Notes: generated by a model not told the origin, from the letters alone. 64,000 nucleotides of DNA from JAFDZV01 sp964455525 (GCA_964455525.1 CAYVWR010000004.1:186001-250000); one strand, 5' to 3'; shown: positions 1-8,528, counted from the stretch's first letter. Translations and numbers: made by a program.

Positions 1-20
1 TCCTGATAGATGGTAATGCG

Positions 21-68
21 ATCGCCGCATAGGCGTCCGGGGAATTCCGGGCGTCATGCGGCGATTTT
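21..68 (+). terminator. Rho-independent terminator of a gene upstream of the window
   Basis: Perfect 10-bp arms at 21-30 and 56-65 enclose a second stem (32-40 with 47-55, two G-U pairs), giving a hairpin of about 19 bp, followed on the + strand by TTTTCATTT. It would end a + strand gene lying left of position 1. It also sits downstream of the minus-strand gene at 100-813, but the minus side lacks a U-tract. Confidence 0.6.
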
Positions 69-99
69 CATTTGTGGGGTTCCAGGGAGCAGGACGTGA

Positions 100-813
100 T
101 TATGAATAGATCTGCCGTAGCAGCTTCCGTTTCGCCACCGGAAGGATCGTCTCATTGAACGGGAAATCCAGCTCGGTGGAGAAGAAATACGTTGCCGGAT
201 TTGGCAGCTCCCGATGCTCTGCCATCAGGTCGAGCTTTATCCTGCCGGGGGAGAAGCCGAGCCGGGAAAGCGGCATGGTGCTGATCGCCGTGGTCTTCAG
301 GTTCCGGTATTGCTGATCCGGTCCGCTGAAGATCGATATCTCGTAGCGGATCACATGCAGCAGGTCACGTCCCAGTTCCGGCAGAAGCAGATACCCTTCC
401 TCGACATAGGAGGGGAGGATGCCCACCTCCTTGACCTTCATGTTCTCGTCGACGAAGTTGAAAATGGTCTGCCCTTCTTCGATTGCCTTCTGGACCAACG
501 GCATCGCCCAGTTGATGAGATCTTCGATCGGAGCCAGTTGTGCGCCCTCCAGATCGAGCGGCTCGTAGATGATCCGTTTTCCCTTCAGATCGATCTCCTT
601 GATCCGTTTCGGAAGCTCGTCCTTCAGGCTCTGGCTGGATTGCGTGATCTTCTTCAGCGTATAATACAGCTCGATCAGCTCTGCAAGCGGGGGATAGATC
701 CTGTTCTGTGTAAAGTTCCTGCGGATCTTTTGCAGCCCGTTCAGGATACTGAGCTGGCTTGACTCATAATCCCTCTGGGCACCAATAAACATATCCAATG
801 TTAACTCGCTCAT
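100..813 (-). CDS. Conserved-looking hypothetical protein, 237 aa
   Basis: I do not recognise the family. The protein is soluble-looking, with no signal peptide or membrane segment. The N-terminal ~80 residues are helical and charged, and the rest alternates in a beta-like pattern (for example ILPSYVEEGYLLLPELG). The ATG at 813 is supported by a strong Shine-Dalgarno sequence, GAGGAGG, 7 nt upstream. It is transcribed divergently from mtaB across a 223-nt spacer that probably holds both promoters. Codon use matches its neighbours, so it is very likely a real gene; function unknown. Confidence 0.7.
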   Translation of the reverse strand: MSELTLDMFIGAQRDYESSQLSILNGLQKIRRNFTQNRIYPPLAELIELYYTLKKITQSSQSLKDELPKRIKEIDLKGKRIIYEPLDLEGAQLAPIEDLINWAMPLVQKAIEEGQTIFNFVDENMKVKEVGILPSYVEEGYLLLPELGRDLLHVIRYEISIFSGPDQQYRNLKTTAISTMPLSRLGFSPGRIKLDLMAEHRELPNPATYFFSTELDFPFNETILPVAKRKLLRQIYS

Positions 814-1036
814 CGTAATGCCTCCTCAGGTATCGTGCATATGACATGTGCGGTATAGGTGCTTCGATAATATACAGGTGGTTTGGTTGCATTGTAAGGC
901 CTGCCTGTAAACAACGAAGGAGGAGAAGCGCAGGTATTGTGAGGGCTTTCTTTCGGCCGGAAAGAGATATCTTCACAAGGCCGAACCGGGCGCGATTACC
1001 AAACGTGCCTGCTCGTATATTGAATCTCGTCGACGC

Positions 1037-2431
1037 ATGAATCAAACTGCTATGACTATGAACAAGCGTGTCTCGCTCCATACTCTTGGCTGCAAGTTGA
1101 ACTACGCCGAGACCAGCACGATTGGTGATCGTTTCCGGCGTGAGGGATTCGATATTACCGAGTTTGGTACCGCCTCCGATGTGATCGTCATCAACTCCTG
1201 TACCGTTACGGCCAATGCCGATCGGGAATGCCGCCAGCTTGTGCGCCGTGCGCTCCGTGCAAACCCCGATGCGTTTGTGGTGGTAACCGGCTGCTATGCG
1301 CAGCTTCAGCCGGAGGAGATCGCCTCGATCGATGGGGTTGATCTGGTGCTTGGTTCCGCCGAGAAGTTCAGGATCCCGGAACTGGTCGGGGATTTTCGGA
1401 AGCTGGATGTGCCCAGGGTGATGGTGGGGGATATCTCCCCCGATTCGTTCGGCCCGGCATATAGCGGCGAGGGGGATGCCCGCACACGCGCATTTCTGAA
1501 GGTGCAGGATGGTTGCGATTATACCTGTTCCTTCTGCACCATCCCTCTTGCCAGAGGCGCAAGCCGCAGCCAGCCGATCCGGGATGCCGTGCACCAGGCA
1601 CGCGAGCTGACGGCGAATGGCTTCAGGGAGATCGTGATTACCGGTGTAAACGTGGGGGATTTCGGTCGCAAGAGCGGCGAAACCCTCTACGATCTTCTGG
1701 TGGCACTGCACGATGTGCAGGGGCTGCAACGGCTCCGCATAAGCTCTATCGAGCCGAACCTGCTTACCGATGCAATCATCGCGCTTGCGGCCGGATCGGA
1801 CCGGATGCTTCCCCATTTCCATATTCCTTTGCAGAGCGGGTCCGATGCCATACTCGGGCGGATGCGCCGCCGCTATCGTAGCGCCCTGTATCGCGACCGT
1901 GTGGAACGCGTGCTTTCGGCGCTGCCCGATGCGGCGATCGGCGTTGATGTGATCGTGGGGTTCCCGGGCGAGAGCGACGAGCATTTTCGGGAGACCTATG
2001 AGTTCCTGCATGCGCTTCCGGTTGCATACTTCCATCCGTTTACCTACTCGGAGCGGGAGAACACGCCGGCCGCCGGATATGGTGCCGTTGTGCCGGTGGA
2101 GCAGCGCCGGAACCGTACGCGGATGCTCCGAACGCTCTCCGAGAAGAAGAGAGGGGCGTTTGCCGCTGCCCATCAGGGGAGGGTGCGTGCGGTGCTGTTC
2201 GAGCATGGGGATCATGGCACTGGCGATGGCATGATTTATGGGCTTACCGATAATTATATCCGGGTGGCGGTTCCCTATCAGTCGGCTCTGGAAAACACGA
2301 TAGTTGCTGTCAGGGTTGGGGAGTTTCAGGGGAATCATGCGCTTGCCGAGATAGCGGGGGATATTCCGGCCCCGGCATCCGGGCACCCGGATGCCATACC
2401 CCTGCCGGTGCTGAACATTCTGTCGTCGTGA
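1037..2431 (+). CDS. mtaB: tRNA (N6-threonylcarbamoyladenosine(37)-C2)-methylthiotransferase MtaB
   Basis: Radical-SAM methylthiotransferase that would convert t6A37 to ms2t6A37 in ANN-decoding tRNAs. The N-terminal UPF0004 domain shows its three cluster cysteines: LGCKLNY (C19), NSCTVT (about C55) and TGCYAQ (about C86). The radical-SAM CxxxCxxC is C160, C164, C167 (CDYTCSFC). The C-terminal ~65 residues correspond to a TRAM-like RNA-binding domain. At 464 aa it has the usual family length. ATGs at 1037, 1052 and 1058 are all possible because the homologous region begins at VSLHTLGCKLN. It overlaps the next gene by 4 nt (GTGA), so the two are probably co-transcribed. Both its Fe-S clusters would depend on the ISC system encoded further along. 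Confidence 0.93.
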   Translation: MNQTAMTMNKRVSLHTLGCKLNYAETSTIGDRFRREGFDITEFGTASDVIVINSCTVTANADRECRQLVRRALRANPDAFVVVTGCYAQLQPEEIASIDGVDLVLGSAEKFRIPELVGDFRKLDVPRVMVGDISPDSFGPAYSGEGDARTRAFLKVQDGCDYTCSFCTIPLARGASRSQPIRDAVHQARELTANGFREIVITGVNVGDFGRKSGETLYDLLVALHDVQGLQRLRISSIEPNLLTDAIIALAAGSDRMLPHFHIPLQSGSDAILGRMRRRYRSALYRDRVERVLSALPDAAIGVDVIVGFPGESDEHFRETYEFLHALPVAYFHPFTYSERENTPAAGYGAVVPVEQRRNRTRMLRTLSEKKRGAFAAAHQGRVRAVLFEHGDHGTGDGMIYGLTDNYIRVAVPYQSALENTIVAVRVGEFQGNHALAEIAGDIPAPASGHPDAIPLPVLNILSS

Positions 2432-3501
2432 AACAAACTACCGTATCGATCCTGCTCAGGCGCCTTGTGCAACGGTGCTCGGTGACGTTTGTCGCGTTTG
2501 TGGTGTGCTTTGTGGTGGTGGTGCAGGAGTTCTTTGTCGAGCCTGATGCTGCGTCGGTGTATCGGGCTGCTGCGGCCGTAACCGCCGCCGATGTCCCTGC
2601 CGATATCCTCCTCCCACCGCTTTCGGAACGCCTGCGCGGCCATGTCGATTCGCTTGCGGCTGCCGGAGGGCATGGCTCGCGTGTGGTATTTACCGAGGGG
2701 AATCGCTGGGGTGTGGAGTATATGCTACGGCAGATGCGGGAGAGCACAAGCCGTGTGACAGCCGATACATTCCATGTGGAGCGGCGAAACGGTGGACGGT
2801 ATCCGCTGGTGAACCCGATTGCGATCGTTCCCGGCCAAAGCGATTCGCTTCTGGTGATCTGTGCGCATATTGACGCCTCGGCCAGCCGCGATGCCGGGTG
2901 GGGGCGCAACTGGTCGGTCATGCCGGCTCCCGGTGCCGATGACAACGCTACCGGCGCGGCCGCGCTTCTGGAGGTTCTGGCACTGAGCGTTCATTCTAGG
3001 ACAACGCCCCGGTATACGCTGATGTTTGTGGGGTGCAATGCGGAGGAGAAAAATCCTGATTATGCCGGAGCAGCGCGGCGCGATGGGCATCATCTCGGCA
3101 GCCTTCACGTTGCGCGGCGTTTAAAAGAAGAGGGGAGCCCCGTCCGGGGGGTCATCGTGCTCGATATGGTGGGCTGGAATCCCCGCGCCAACTACGTCGG
3201 CTTGTTCGCTTCTTCCGGCTCGCAGTGGCTGGCGAAGGAGCTTGCGGCCTACAAGGACTATCTGCAATTGAGCCTGGAGCTGCCGCACGTCTATGGCAAC
3301 TGCCGTAACAGCGACAACGATTCGTTCGATCGTCTCGGGCTGCCAGCCGTTCTTTTCATGGAAAGCTGCCGCCCCTGGCGCGACGAAGGGCGCGCCCCTC
3401 GCAACCCGACCTATCATACCGGCCGCGATCTGCCGGACCGTGTCACCTATCCGGTGCTGGACAAGGTCACGAGACTGGTGGCGGCGTATGTGATGCAATG
3501 A
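2428..3501 (+). CDS. M28-family zinc peptidase (aminopeptidase-like), membrane-anchored or secreted
   Basis: Residues about 17-38 form one strongly hydrophobic stretch (VAFVVCFVVVVQ), a signal anchor or uncleaved signal, so the enzyme probably acts outside the cytoplasm. The M28 ligand set is visible in order: H147 (CAHIDAS), D171 or D172 (GADDNATG), the catalytic/ligand pair E206-E207 (CNAEEK), D in LDMVGWN, and H near the end (TYHTGRD). At 357 aa it fits single-domain M28 peptidases. It starts with GTG inside the mtaB stop (GTGA overlap). The exact substrate cannot be told from sequence; M28 members include aminopeptidases and glutaminyl cyclases, and the Glu-Glu pair favours a peptidase. 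Confidence 0.85.
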   Translation: MKQTTVSILLRRLVQRCSVTFVAFVVCFVVVVQEFFVEPDAASVYRAAAAVTAADVPADILLPPLSERLRGHVDSLAAAGGHGSRVVFTEGNRWGVEYMLRQMRESTSRVTADTFHVERRNGGRYPLVNPIAIVPGQSDSLLVICAHIDASASRDAGWGRNWSVMPAPGADDNATGAAALLEVLALSVHSRTTPRYTLMFVGCNAEEKNPDYAGAARRDGHHLGSLHVARRLKEEGSPVRGVIVLDMVGWNPRANYVGLFASSGSQWLAKELAAYKDYLQLSLELPHVYGNCRNSDNDSFDRLGLPAVLFMESCRPWRDEGRAPRNPTYHTGRDLPDRVTYPVLDKVTRLVAAYVMQ

Positions 3502-3534
3502 GCGGCATACTGGTCCTGCATCTAGTATCGAACC

Positions 3535-3760
3535 CGTTCCCTTTGCGGTCTTTATCCATGGTCATGGGCACATTGCTGGGAAGGCCATCCCTGATGGTGC
3601 CGCCGGTTGATTATTCTCCATCATAACGCCAGACATCTGCATCAGAAGTTCCTATCCATGGGTCGCCATTGGCATCATCACATTATTGTTGTAATGCCAG
3701 ATATTACCGCATAAAATTCCTGCCATCGTCTATGCTCAAAAATCCTGTTCCGGCTTGGTT
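3535..3760 (-). pseudogene. Decayed remnant of a two-component-regulator-type beta-propeller (Reg_prop repeats)
   Basis: No intact ORF covers this stretch. One minus-strand frame reads DANGDPWIGT, then DVWRYDGE, a stop (3611-3613), then TIRDGLPSN and MDKDRKGN. This is the order of a Reg_prop blade (D-x-x-G-x-x-WIGT ... YDG ... GLPSN ... D-x-x-G-N). Another frame just upstream reads GNIWHYNNN, a second diverged copy of the W-x-Y element. Stops and frame changes break it up, so it looks like a dead gene fragment. Chance similarity is possible because each piece is short. Confidence 0.35.
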
Positions 3761-3798
3761 CAGCCTGCCAGAGTATCGGATTTTTTTTGCAGGATTTT

Positions 3799-4071
3799 TT
3801 AGTCGTATTCCAGTTCGTTGGTGATGTTTACCACGTTGGTCTGGTAATCCACCGAGATGGTGAGGAGATTGGGGCGGCAGCAGACGATACAATCCTCGGT
3901 GTACTCCTGATTGTAGCCTGCGCTCAGATCAAACTGTGTCTGGTTGGTCTCGCCGCATCGGGCGCAGGAGTAGGGGACCGCCGTAAGCTCGCCGAAGATG
4001 GCGATCACCGGCTCATCGGTCCCATCATCCCCATCCAGCCAGAAATCAATATCGTTCACATCATCGCTCAT
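3799..4071 (-). CDS. CPXCG-type cysteine-rich small protein
   Basis: A 90-aa protein with two cysteine pairs, CARCG near residue 36 and CIVCCRPN near residue 60, separated by an acidic QEYTEDC segment. This is the layout of the CPXCG-motif cysteine-rich family, presumed zinc-binding and of unknown function. Here the first motif is CARCG, so the Pro is replaced. It starts 3 nt after the recX stop, so it is almost certainly translated from the recX message. Downstream on the minus strand, A/T-rich tracts (3781-3798 on +) could help termination. Confidence 0.75.
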   Translation of the reverse strand: MSDDVNDIDFWLDGDDGTDEPVIAIFGELTAVPYSCARCGETNQTQFDLSAGYNQEYTEDCIVCCRPNLLTISVDYQTNVVNITNELEYD

Positions 4072-4074
4072 CGC

Positions 4075-4803
4075 TCACTCATCCTCGGCATATTCATCCT
4101 CTGGTCGGTCTGGCGCGTTCTCTTTCTTGCGTTCCTGACGGTAATGGTTCAGTACCTTCTCCACCGCATCCCATCCGAACCCCCTTCCGGCCAGAAACGC
4201 GGCCATGGTCCGGTCCCATTTGCGTGGGTCGTCATGGCGGATTGTGGCTGCTTTTTTCCGTGCTGCCGAAAATGCGTTGGCAAGCTCGTCATCATCGCCG
4301 ACCGAGGAGGAGATCGATTCGGTGATCTCATCCTTTGTCAGCCCCTTGCGGCGCAGTTCCGCGTTTAATCTGCGGCGGCCCACGGGGCGGCGCAGGAGTT
4401 GATCGTTGATAAAGCTTCGAGCGAACTGCTGATCGTCGATCATGCCATACTCCTCAAGGAACTTGAGCGTGGCGGCCACAGGCTCTGGCGGGAATCCTTT
4501 TTCGGCCAGTTTCCGTTGCACTTCCTGTGTGCTCCGCATACGGCTGCCAAGATAGCGGATGGCGCTCTGCTTGCAGCGGAATAGCTCATCCTCCCGGCGG
4601 ACTTCCTCCATCATCTCGGCCGTGACCACTCTCCCCTTGAAGAGGGCATACTTCACATAGATCTCCTCGCTGACGCCGAGCGCAAACTCGCCATTGATAA
4701 AGATCGAGCGCCGCAGCTCGCTTCGCCGCTGTGTCTGCACATCGGTGACGGTCAGCGTTCCCGGTTCCCCCTCGAACCCCGTATATCGTTCCTGCTGCTC
4801 CAC
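4075..4803 (-). CDS. recX: RecX regulatory protein
   Basis: RecX modulates RecA filament extension. The three-helix repeat architecture is visible: a segment around CKQSAIRYLGSRMRST, then VQRKLAEKGFPPEPV, LEEYGMIDDQQFARSFI and RRKGLTKDEI, followed by a third repeat ending ERKKENAP. The open frame extends to a TTG at 4839, but the GTG at 4803 is preceded at 5-nt spacing by GGAGA, so I place the start there (242 aa). recA is not in the window. The start lies directly after a hairpin plus U-tract (see 4811-4875), suggesting controlled read-through from the BON-LysM gene upstream. Confidence 0.88.
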   Translation of the reverse strand: MEQQERYTGFEGEPGTLTVTDVQTQRRSELRRSIFINGEFALGVSEEIYVKYALFKGRVVTAEMMEEVRREDELFRCKQSAIRYLGSRMRSTQEVQRKLAEKGFPPEPVAATLKFLEEYGMIDDQQFARSFINDQLLRRPVGRRRLNAELRRKGLTKDEITESISSSVGDDDELANAFSAARKKAATIRHDDPRKWDRTMAAFLAGRGFGWDAVEKVLNHYRQERKKENAPDRPEDEYAEDE

Positions 4804-4810
4804 AGTTCTC

Positions 4811-4875
4811 CAAAAAAGTACGTCCCCAGCGGCGGACAAGACATACGTGGATGATGTCCGATCTCGCCGCTGGGG
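4811..4875 (-). terminator. Long GC hairpin with U-tract immediately before the recX ribosome binding site
   Basis: Arms CCCCAGCGGCG (4824-4834) and CGCCGCTGGGG (4865-4875) are perfect complements, with an inner GACAT/ATGTC pair. Read on the minus strand, the hairpin is followed by ACGTACTTTTTTGG, and this T6 run merges into the GGAGA Shine-Dalgarno of recX. It is a standard intrinsic terminator for the BON-LysM gene, or an attenuator controlling recX. Confidence 0.65.
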
Positions 4876-4944
4876 GCGCGCAATCTACTGTTCTTCCGCC
4901 TGAACTCGTATCGTTACGGAGTTATTGGCATCGCCATCGCTCTT

Positions 4945-5334
4945 CTAGTGGAGCGCGGCAGCCATTGGAAGGCGGATCGTATCCCCCGCATTGATCTTAT
5001 TGGGGTCCTTGATCTTGTCGGGATTCGCCTCGGCGATCATCATATACTTGTTTGCATCCCCCAGATAGCGTTTCGAGATGGCGCTCAGGGTATCACCGCT
5101 TTTGATAGTATAGTCGCCGTAATAATCGACATTGCTCACCTTGATATCGGCTTCCACCTCTGCCTGTGCTCCCTGTGTCTTCAGAGTGTCCCAGAATTCA
5201 TCTTTTTGCATTTGAAACGGCGCCAGGCCCTGGATCTGGAGCTTGCCGTTGGCTTCTGAGACCTGGTTGAGCTGGATGCCAAGCTCGCGGGCCTTGTTTA
5301 TAAGCCCGCTATACTTCGATTCGAGTGCGGCCAT
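4945..5334 (-). CDS. BON-LysM protein resembling the K+-binding protein Kbp (YgaU)
   Basis: From the ATG at 5334 the product is 129 aa. Residues about 1-60 resemble a BON domain (KLQIQGLAP marks its core) and residues about 72-124 are a clear LysM motif (DYTIKSGDTLSAISKRYLG ... NPDKIKDPNKI ... GDTIRLP). The BON plus LysM pair and the small size match Kbp/YgaU, a cytoplasmic K+-sensing protein; the match is by architecture only. No signal peptide is present. A longer frame reaches 5472, but GGAGG 10 nt before the 5334 ATG and the domain boundary favour the shorter form. It is the first gene of a minus-strand group with recX and the CPXCG gene. Confidence 0.8.
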   Translation of the reverse strand: MAALESKYSGLINKARELGIQLNQVSEANGKLQIQGLAPFQMQKDEFWDTLKTQGAQAEVEADIKVSNVDYYGDYTIKSGDTLSAISKRYLGDANKYMMIAEANPDKIKDPNKINAGDTIRLPMAAALH

Positions 5335-5488
5335 CTGATCTGTACCTCCATGTTTGTTATAGTTCCCCAACGGGAGAATGTGCAGATGATGTACCAATGC
5401 CGTGCCGCTCGTTCCGTTCAAAGGGAGGGGGAGATCAAAATAGTATAGAATAGGCTTATCTTTTAGGGTCATCTGCCCGTACCGAGTT

Positions 5489-5600
5489 GTTGTGCCCCTT
5501 GGCGGGGCGTCGCTGATTTAGTAGTTTTGGGACTGCTCTGAAGAAGAAACTCAGAGTCCTGCCTTCTGGTGGGTGGCGGGGTATCCGCGAGGGGCACAGC
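5489..5600. other. Possible structured RNA or leader element between the BON-LysM gene and dnaN
   Basis: TGTGCCCCT (5491-5499) pairs perfectly with AGGGGCACA (5590-5598), extendable to about 13 bp with G-U pairs. It encloses a second hairpin of CTCTGA (5536-5541) with TCAGAG (5551-5556), extended by GGA/TCC, and a small GCGG/CCGC hairpin (5576-5588). The closing stem, interior loops and apical hairpin look like a folded RNA. It could be a 5' leader of dnaN (100 nt downstream on +), a leader of the BON-LysM gene on -, or a free small RNA. No family was recognised. Confidence 0.3.
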
Positions 5601-5699
5601 CAACCCGGTGGAAGAAGGGGCGGCAGGGGAACATCGCGGGATATAGCGTCGCCTACCTCGCCGAATAACATTACCGGAATACCATAAGCTCTCTCCTCT

Positions 5700-6818
5700 A
5701 TGAACTTTAGTGTTGCAGTCAAAGATCTGGCGCAGGCGTTGGGGCGCATCGCAAGCGCTACTCCGCAGCGTTCACCGATGCCGGTGCTGGAGAATATCCT
5801 TCTGGATCTGGAGGGGTCCGCGCTCAGCCTGACCGCCACCGATATGGACATCACCGTGACGACGCGGCTGGAGGTGCGGGGTACGAGCAATGGTGCCATT
5901 CTGGTGCCGGCCAAGCGGCTTACCGATACCGTGCGTGCCCTGGAGCATGGCGAGGTAAGCGTTGATGTCGATCAGTCCACCAAACGCATCACCATCCACA
6001 CCGGCAGCGGTGAGTACAAGCTCTCCGGGCTTGATGTATCGGAGTTCCCGCAGCTTCCGAAAGTCGAGGCAAGCGTCTCGATCGGGATTCCGTTCAGCAA
6101 GCTCATCGGGATGATCGACCGTACCGTCTTCGCCTGTTCAAGCGATGAGTTCCGTCCTGCGATGACCGGTGTTCTCTTCCAGTTCCGCCCGGATCAGATT
6201 CGTGCCGTCGCTACCGATGGGTTCCGGCTGGTGCGGGTGATCGACCGCGAGATGGTGCCGGATGTGGTTGAGGGGGTCGATATCATCGTTCCCCCCAAGG
6301 CGTTACAGCTTGCCTCGAAGGCGTTTGGCTCGCAGGATATATCTCTGGAGGCCAACAAGACCCATGTGCGTTTTGCCGATGGCGTTACCACGATTACTGC
6401 ACGGCTGATCGATGAGAACTATCCGAATTACGAAAGTGTGATACCGCAGGCCAACGACAAGCGGATGGTGATCCGGCGCGAGGATCTGCTGAACGCCGTG
6501 AAGCGTGTAAGCCTGTACTCGAACTCGCAGACCCGCCAGGTACGGATGAAGCTTGGCGCCAGCCAGCTTCATATCCGGGCGGAGGATGTGGATACCGGCG
6601 GCGAAGCCCACGAGCATGTGACGTGCGATTATAGCGACGAGGAGATCGAGATCGGTTTCAGTTCGCAGTTTGTCCGCGATGCGCTCGATCGCATCGAAGC
6701 CGACGAGGTGGCATTCGAGTTCTCCACGCCTCTTCGTCCGTCGCTTGTCTCGCCATACGGTGTGCAGAACGGCCAGGATGTGCTTATGCTCCTGATGCCG
6801 ATCCGTCTGAACAACTAA
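5700..6818 (+). CDS. dnaN: DNA polymerase III sliding clamp (beta subunit)
   Basis: The homodimeric beta ring tethers DNA polymerase III to DNA. The 372-aa protein shows the whole family course: N-terminal FSVAVKDLAQALG, PVLENILLDL, TATDMDI, then FACSSDEFRPAMTGVL, ATDGFRLV, PPKAL and the C-terminal LLMPIRLNN, which forms part of the partner-binding pocket. Three clamp domains of about 120 residues each are complete. No Shine-Dalgarno is visible before the ATG (CTCTCTCCTCT). It leads the replication/repair cluster dnaN-recF-dciA-gyrB; dnaA, often adjacent in other bacteria, is not in the window. Confidence 0.96.
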   Translation: MNFSVAVKDLAQALGRIASATPQRSPMPVLENILLDLEGSALSLTATDMDITVTTRLEVRGTSNGAILVPAKRLTDTVRALEHGEVSVDVDQSTKRITIHTGSGEYKLSGLDVSEFPQLPKVEASVSIGIPFSKLIGMIDRTVFACSSDEFRPAMTGVLFQFRPDQIRAVATDGFRLVRVIDREMVPDVVEGVDIIVPPKALQLASKAFGSQDISLEANKTHVRFADGVTTITARLIDENYPNYESVIPQANDKRMVIRREDLLNAVKRVSLYSNSQTRQVRMKLGASQLHIRAEDVDTGGEAHEHVTCDYSDEEIEIGFSSQFVRDALDRIEADEVAFEFSTPLRPSLVSPYGVQNGQDVLMLLMPIRLNN

Positions 6819-6852
6819 CGCCGCTCAGGTCGCTGTGCCGGTCGGTGCATGG

Positions 6853-6906
6853 TAACGAGCAACAGCCAGTGAACCGTTTGCGCGGCTTCTCCCTTGTTGC
6901 TCGTTA
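6853..6906 (+). repeat. Perfect 12-bp inverted repeat between dnaN and recF
   Basis: TAACGAGCAACA (6853-6864) and TGTTGCTCGTTA (6895-6906) are exact complements with a 30-nt loop. No U-tract follows. It may act as a weak terminator, mRNA-processing stem or protein-binding site in the 148-nt spacer. Confidence 0.45.
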
Positions 6907-6966
6907 TGCGTTCGTTATCTATCCGATGTTCCATCCGTTTGCATCGTCCATTCGCCTCTGTCCCGC

Positions 6967-8127
6967 ATGCGACTTCGCCGTATCACCTTCAAGAATCTGC
7001 GTAACCACATCGCCACCGATCTGGAGGTGGCCGAAGGGGTAAACGTTATTACCGGGCTTAACGGCGAGGGGAAAACCACCGTGCTGGAGGCGGTCTCCAT
7101 CTGCACGCTCACCCGGTCGTTCGTCGGAACCCAGGATGCGTATCTGATCCGGCGTGGGGAGCGTTGTTTCGATGTGCGGGTGGATGGGATAAGCGATTAT
7201 GCGGCTCCCCATCGTATCGAGGTGCGCTACGATACTGGCACCGGCAAGACGATCACCCTTGATGGGAGCAACGCTGCCAATGCGGCACAGGTGATCGGGA
7301 CGGCTCCCACGGTTGTGCTCTCGCCGGATCTGAAAGCCATTACCAATGGCGCACCGGCCGAACGCAGACGCTTTCTGGATATGGTGATCTCGCAGGCGAA
7401 GCGGCGCTATCTTGAGGAGCTGATGCAGTACCGCAGGGTGCTCAAGCAGCGGAATGCGCTCCTTGCGATGAGTCGCAAATCGGGACGGCCGCTGGATAGG
7501 GCGCTTATAGAACCATGGGATGAGGGGCTTATTGATCGGGCCGCGCATCTGATGCATGAGCGGACGAAGTTCCTTGAGGAATTTGAACCGATTTTCAAGG
7601 CGACAGCCGCAGAGGTTGCCACCGGTGTCGATCAGGTCTCGCTCCGTTATGCTCCCGATGCGGTGGCCGAACCGCTTTGCAGCGTGGCCGATTACCGCGA
7701 TATGCTCTGGCTGCGAAGCCAGCAGGTGTGGCAGGAGGAGATGCGGCGTGGCACAACGCTCTTCGGCGCGCATCGCGATGATATCAGAATGGAGATCAAT
7801 GGTGGCGATGTGCGCGTCTCGGCCAGCCAGGGACAGCATAAGACGCTTCTGATCGGTTTGAAGATCGCCGAGTTCCATTACCTTGCCTCGCAATGTGCCG
7901 AGACCCCCATCATCCTGCTCGACGACATCTTCGGCGAGCTGGATGCCCGCCGTGCCGAGCGTGTCTATGATCTGACACGGACGCTTGCGCAGACCTTTAT
8001 CACCGTGGCCTCGCTCGATCTGCTTCCGTTTCTGCGGGGACGCAGACTTGATGGTGGTGAGGCATATTTCCGGATTGCCGGGGGAGAAGTCGTCGAGGCA
8101 CGGCATGCCGAGCGGGTAAGCGGCTAG
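6967..8127 (+). CDS. recF: DNA replication and repair protein RecF
   Basis: SMC-like ATPase that loads RecA at gapped DNA with RecO and RecR. Walker A is GLNGEGKT at residues 30-37. The ABC-type signature SASQGQHKTLL and the Walker B/D-loop region PIILLDDIFGELD lie near the C-terminus, as in all RecF proteins. At 386 aa it has family length. The ATG at 6967 is close to the first conserved motif (MRLRRITFKNLRN), which fixes the start. It lies 148 nt after dnaN and 122 nt before dciA, all on the same strand. Confidence 0.95.
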   Translation: MRLRRITFKNLRNHIATDLEVAEGVNVITGLNGEGKTTVLEAVSICTLTRSFVGTQDAYLIRRGERCFDVRVDGISDYAAPHRIEVRYDTGTGKTITLDGSNAANAAQVIGTAPTVVLSPDLKAITNGAPAERRRFLDMVISQAKRRYLEELMQYRRVLKQRNALLAMSRKSGRPLDRALIEPWDEGLIDRAAHLMHERTKFLEEFEPIFKATAAEVATGVDQVSLRYAPDAVAEPLCSVADYRDMLWLRSQQVWQEEMRRGTTLFGAHRDDIRMEINGGDVRVSASQGQHKTLLIGLKIAEFHYLASQCAETPIILLDDIFGELDARRAERVYDLTRTLAQTFITVASLDLLPFLRGRRLDGGEAYFRIAGGEVVEARHAERVSG

Positions 8128-8249
8128 TTGGCGAGGATGCCGGGGGGGCGGTTCCAGTGGATGGAGCCGGTTGTTGAAATCGTGGTGTTGCCACATCCTG
8201 CAACGGGTGTGGGGCATCGTCCCGGAAACCCAGAACTCTAGGGTGGCGT

Positions 8250-8528
8250 ATGGCAGAATCAATCGGTTCGGTGATACAGCAATGGCTTCGCGCACATAAT
8301 CTTGAGGCCAAATTGGAGGAAAGCACGGTGCCCTCCTACTGGGAGGAGATCGTTGGGGAGGCCGTGGCGCGCCATGCAACCGTGGAGCGGATCGACAAGG
8401 GGAAGATGTTCGTCAGGGTGGAGAGTGCTGTCTGGCGGAACGAACTGGCGATCCGTCGCGAGGAGATCCGCCAGAAGGTGAACGAGCGATTCGGTGCCGA
8501 GATCGTCAAGGAGATCGTGCTGCGATAG
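8250..8528 (+). CDS. DciA-type DUF721 protein, probable replicative helicase loader/partner
   Basis: The 92-aa protein is essentially one DUF721 domain: GSVIQQWLRAHNLE, then VPSYWEEIVGEAVARHATVE, then KMFVRVESAVWRNEL, then IRQKVNERFG. DciA proteins interact with the replicative helicase DnaB in bacteria lacking DnaC or DnaI. Its position between recF and gyrB is typical and strengthens the call. It is short, lacking the extra tail seen in many DciA proteins. Shine-Dalgarno is weak. Confidence 0.85.
   Translation: MAESIGSVIQQWLRAHNLEAKLEESTVPSYWEEIVGEAVARHATVERIDKGKMFVRVESAVWRNELAIRREEIRQKVNERFGAEIVKEIVLR

Noticed and set aside
5489..5600. Assignment of the structured element to 6S, SRP or tmRNA
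   Set aside because: The length and the conserved SRP GGAA tetraloop/tmRNA termini are not matched, so no family name is given.
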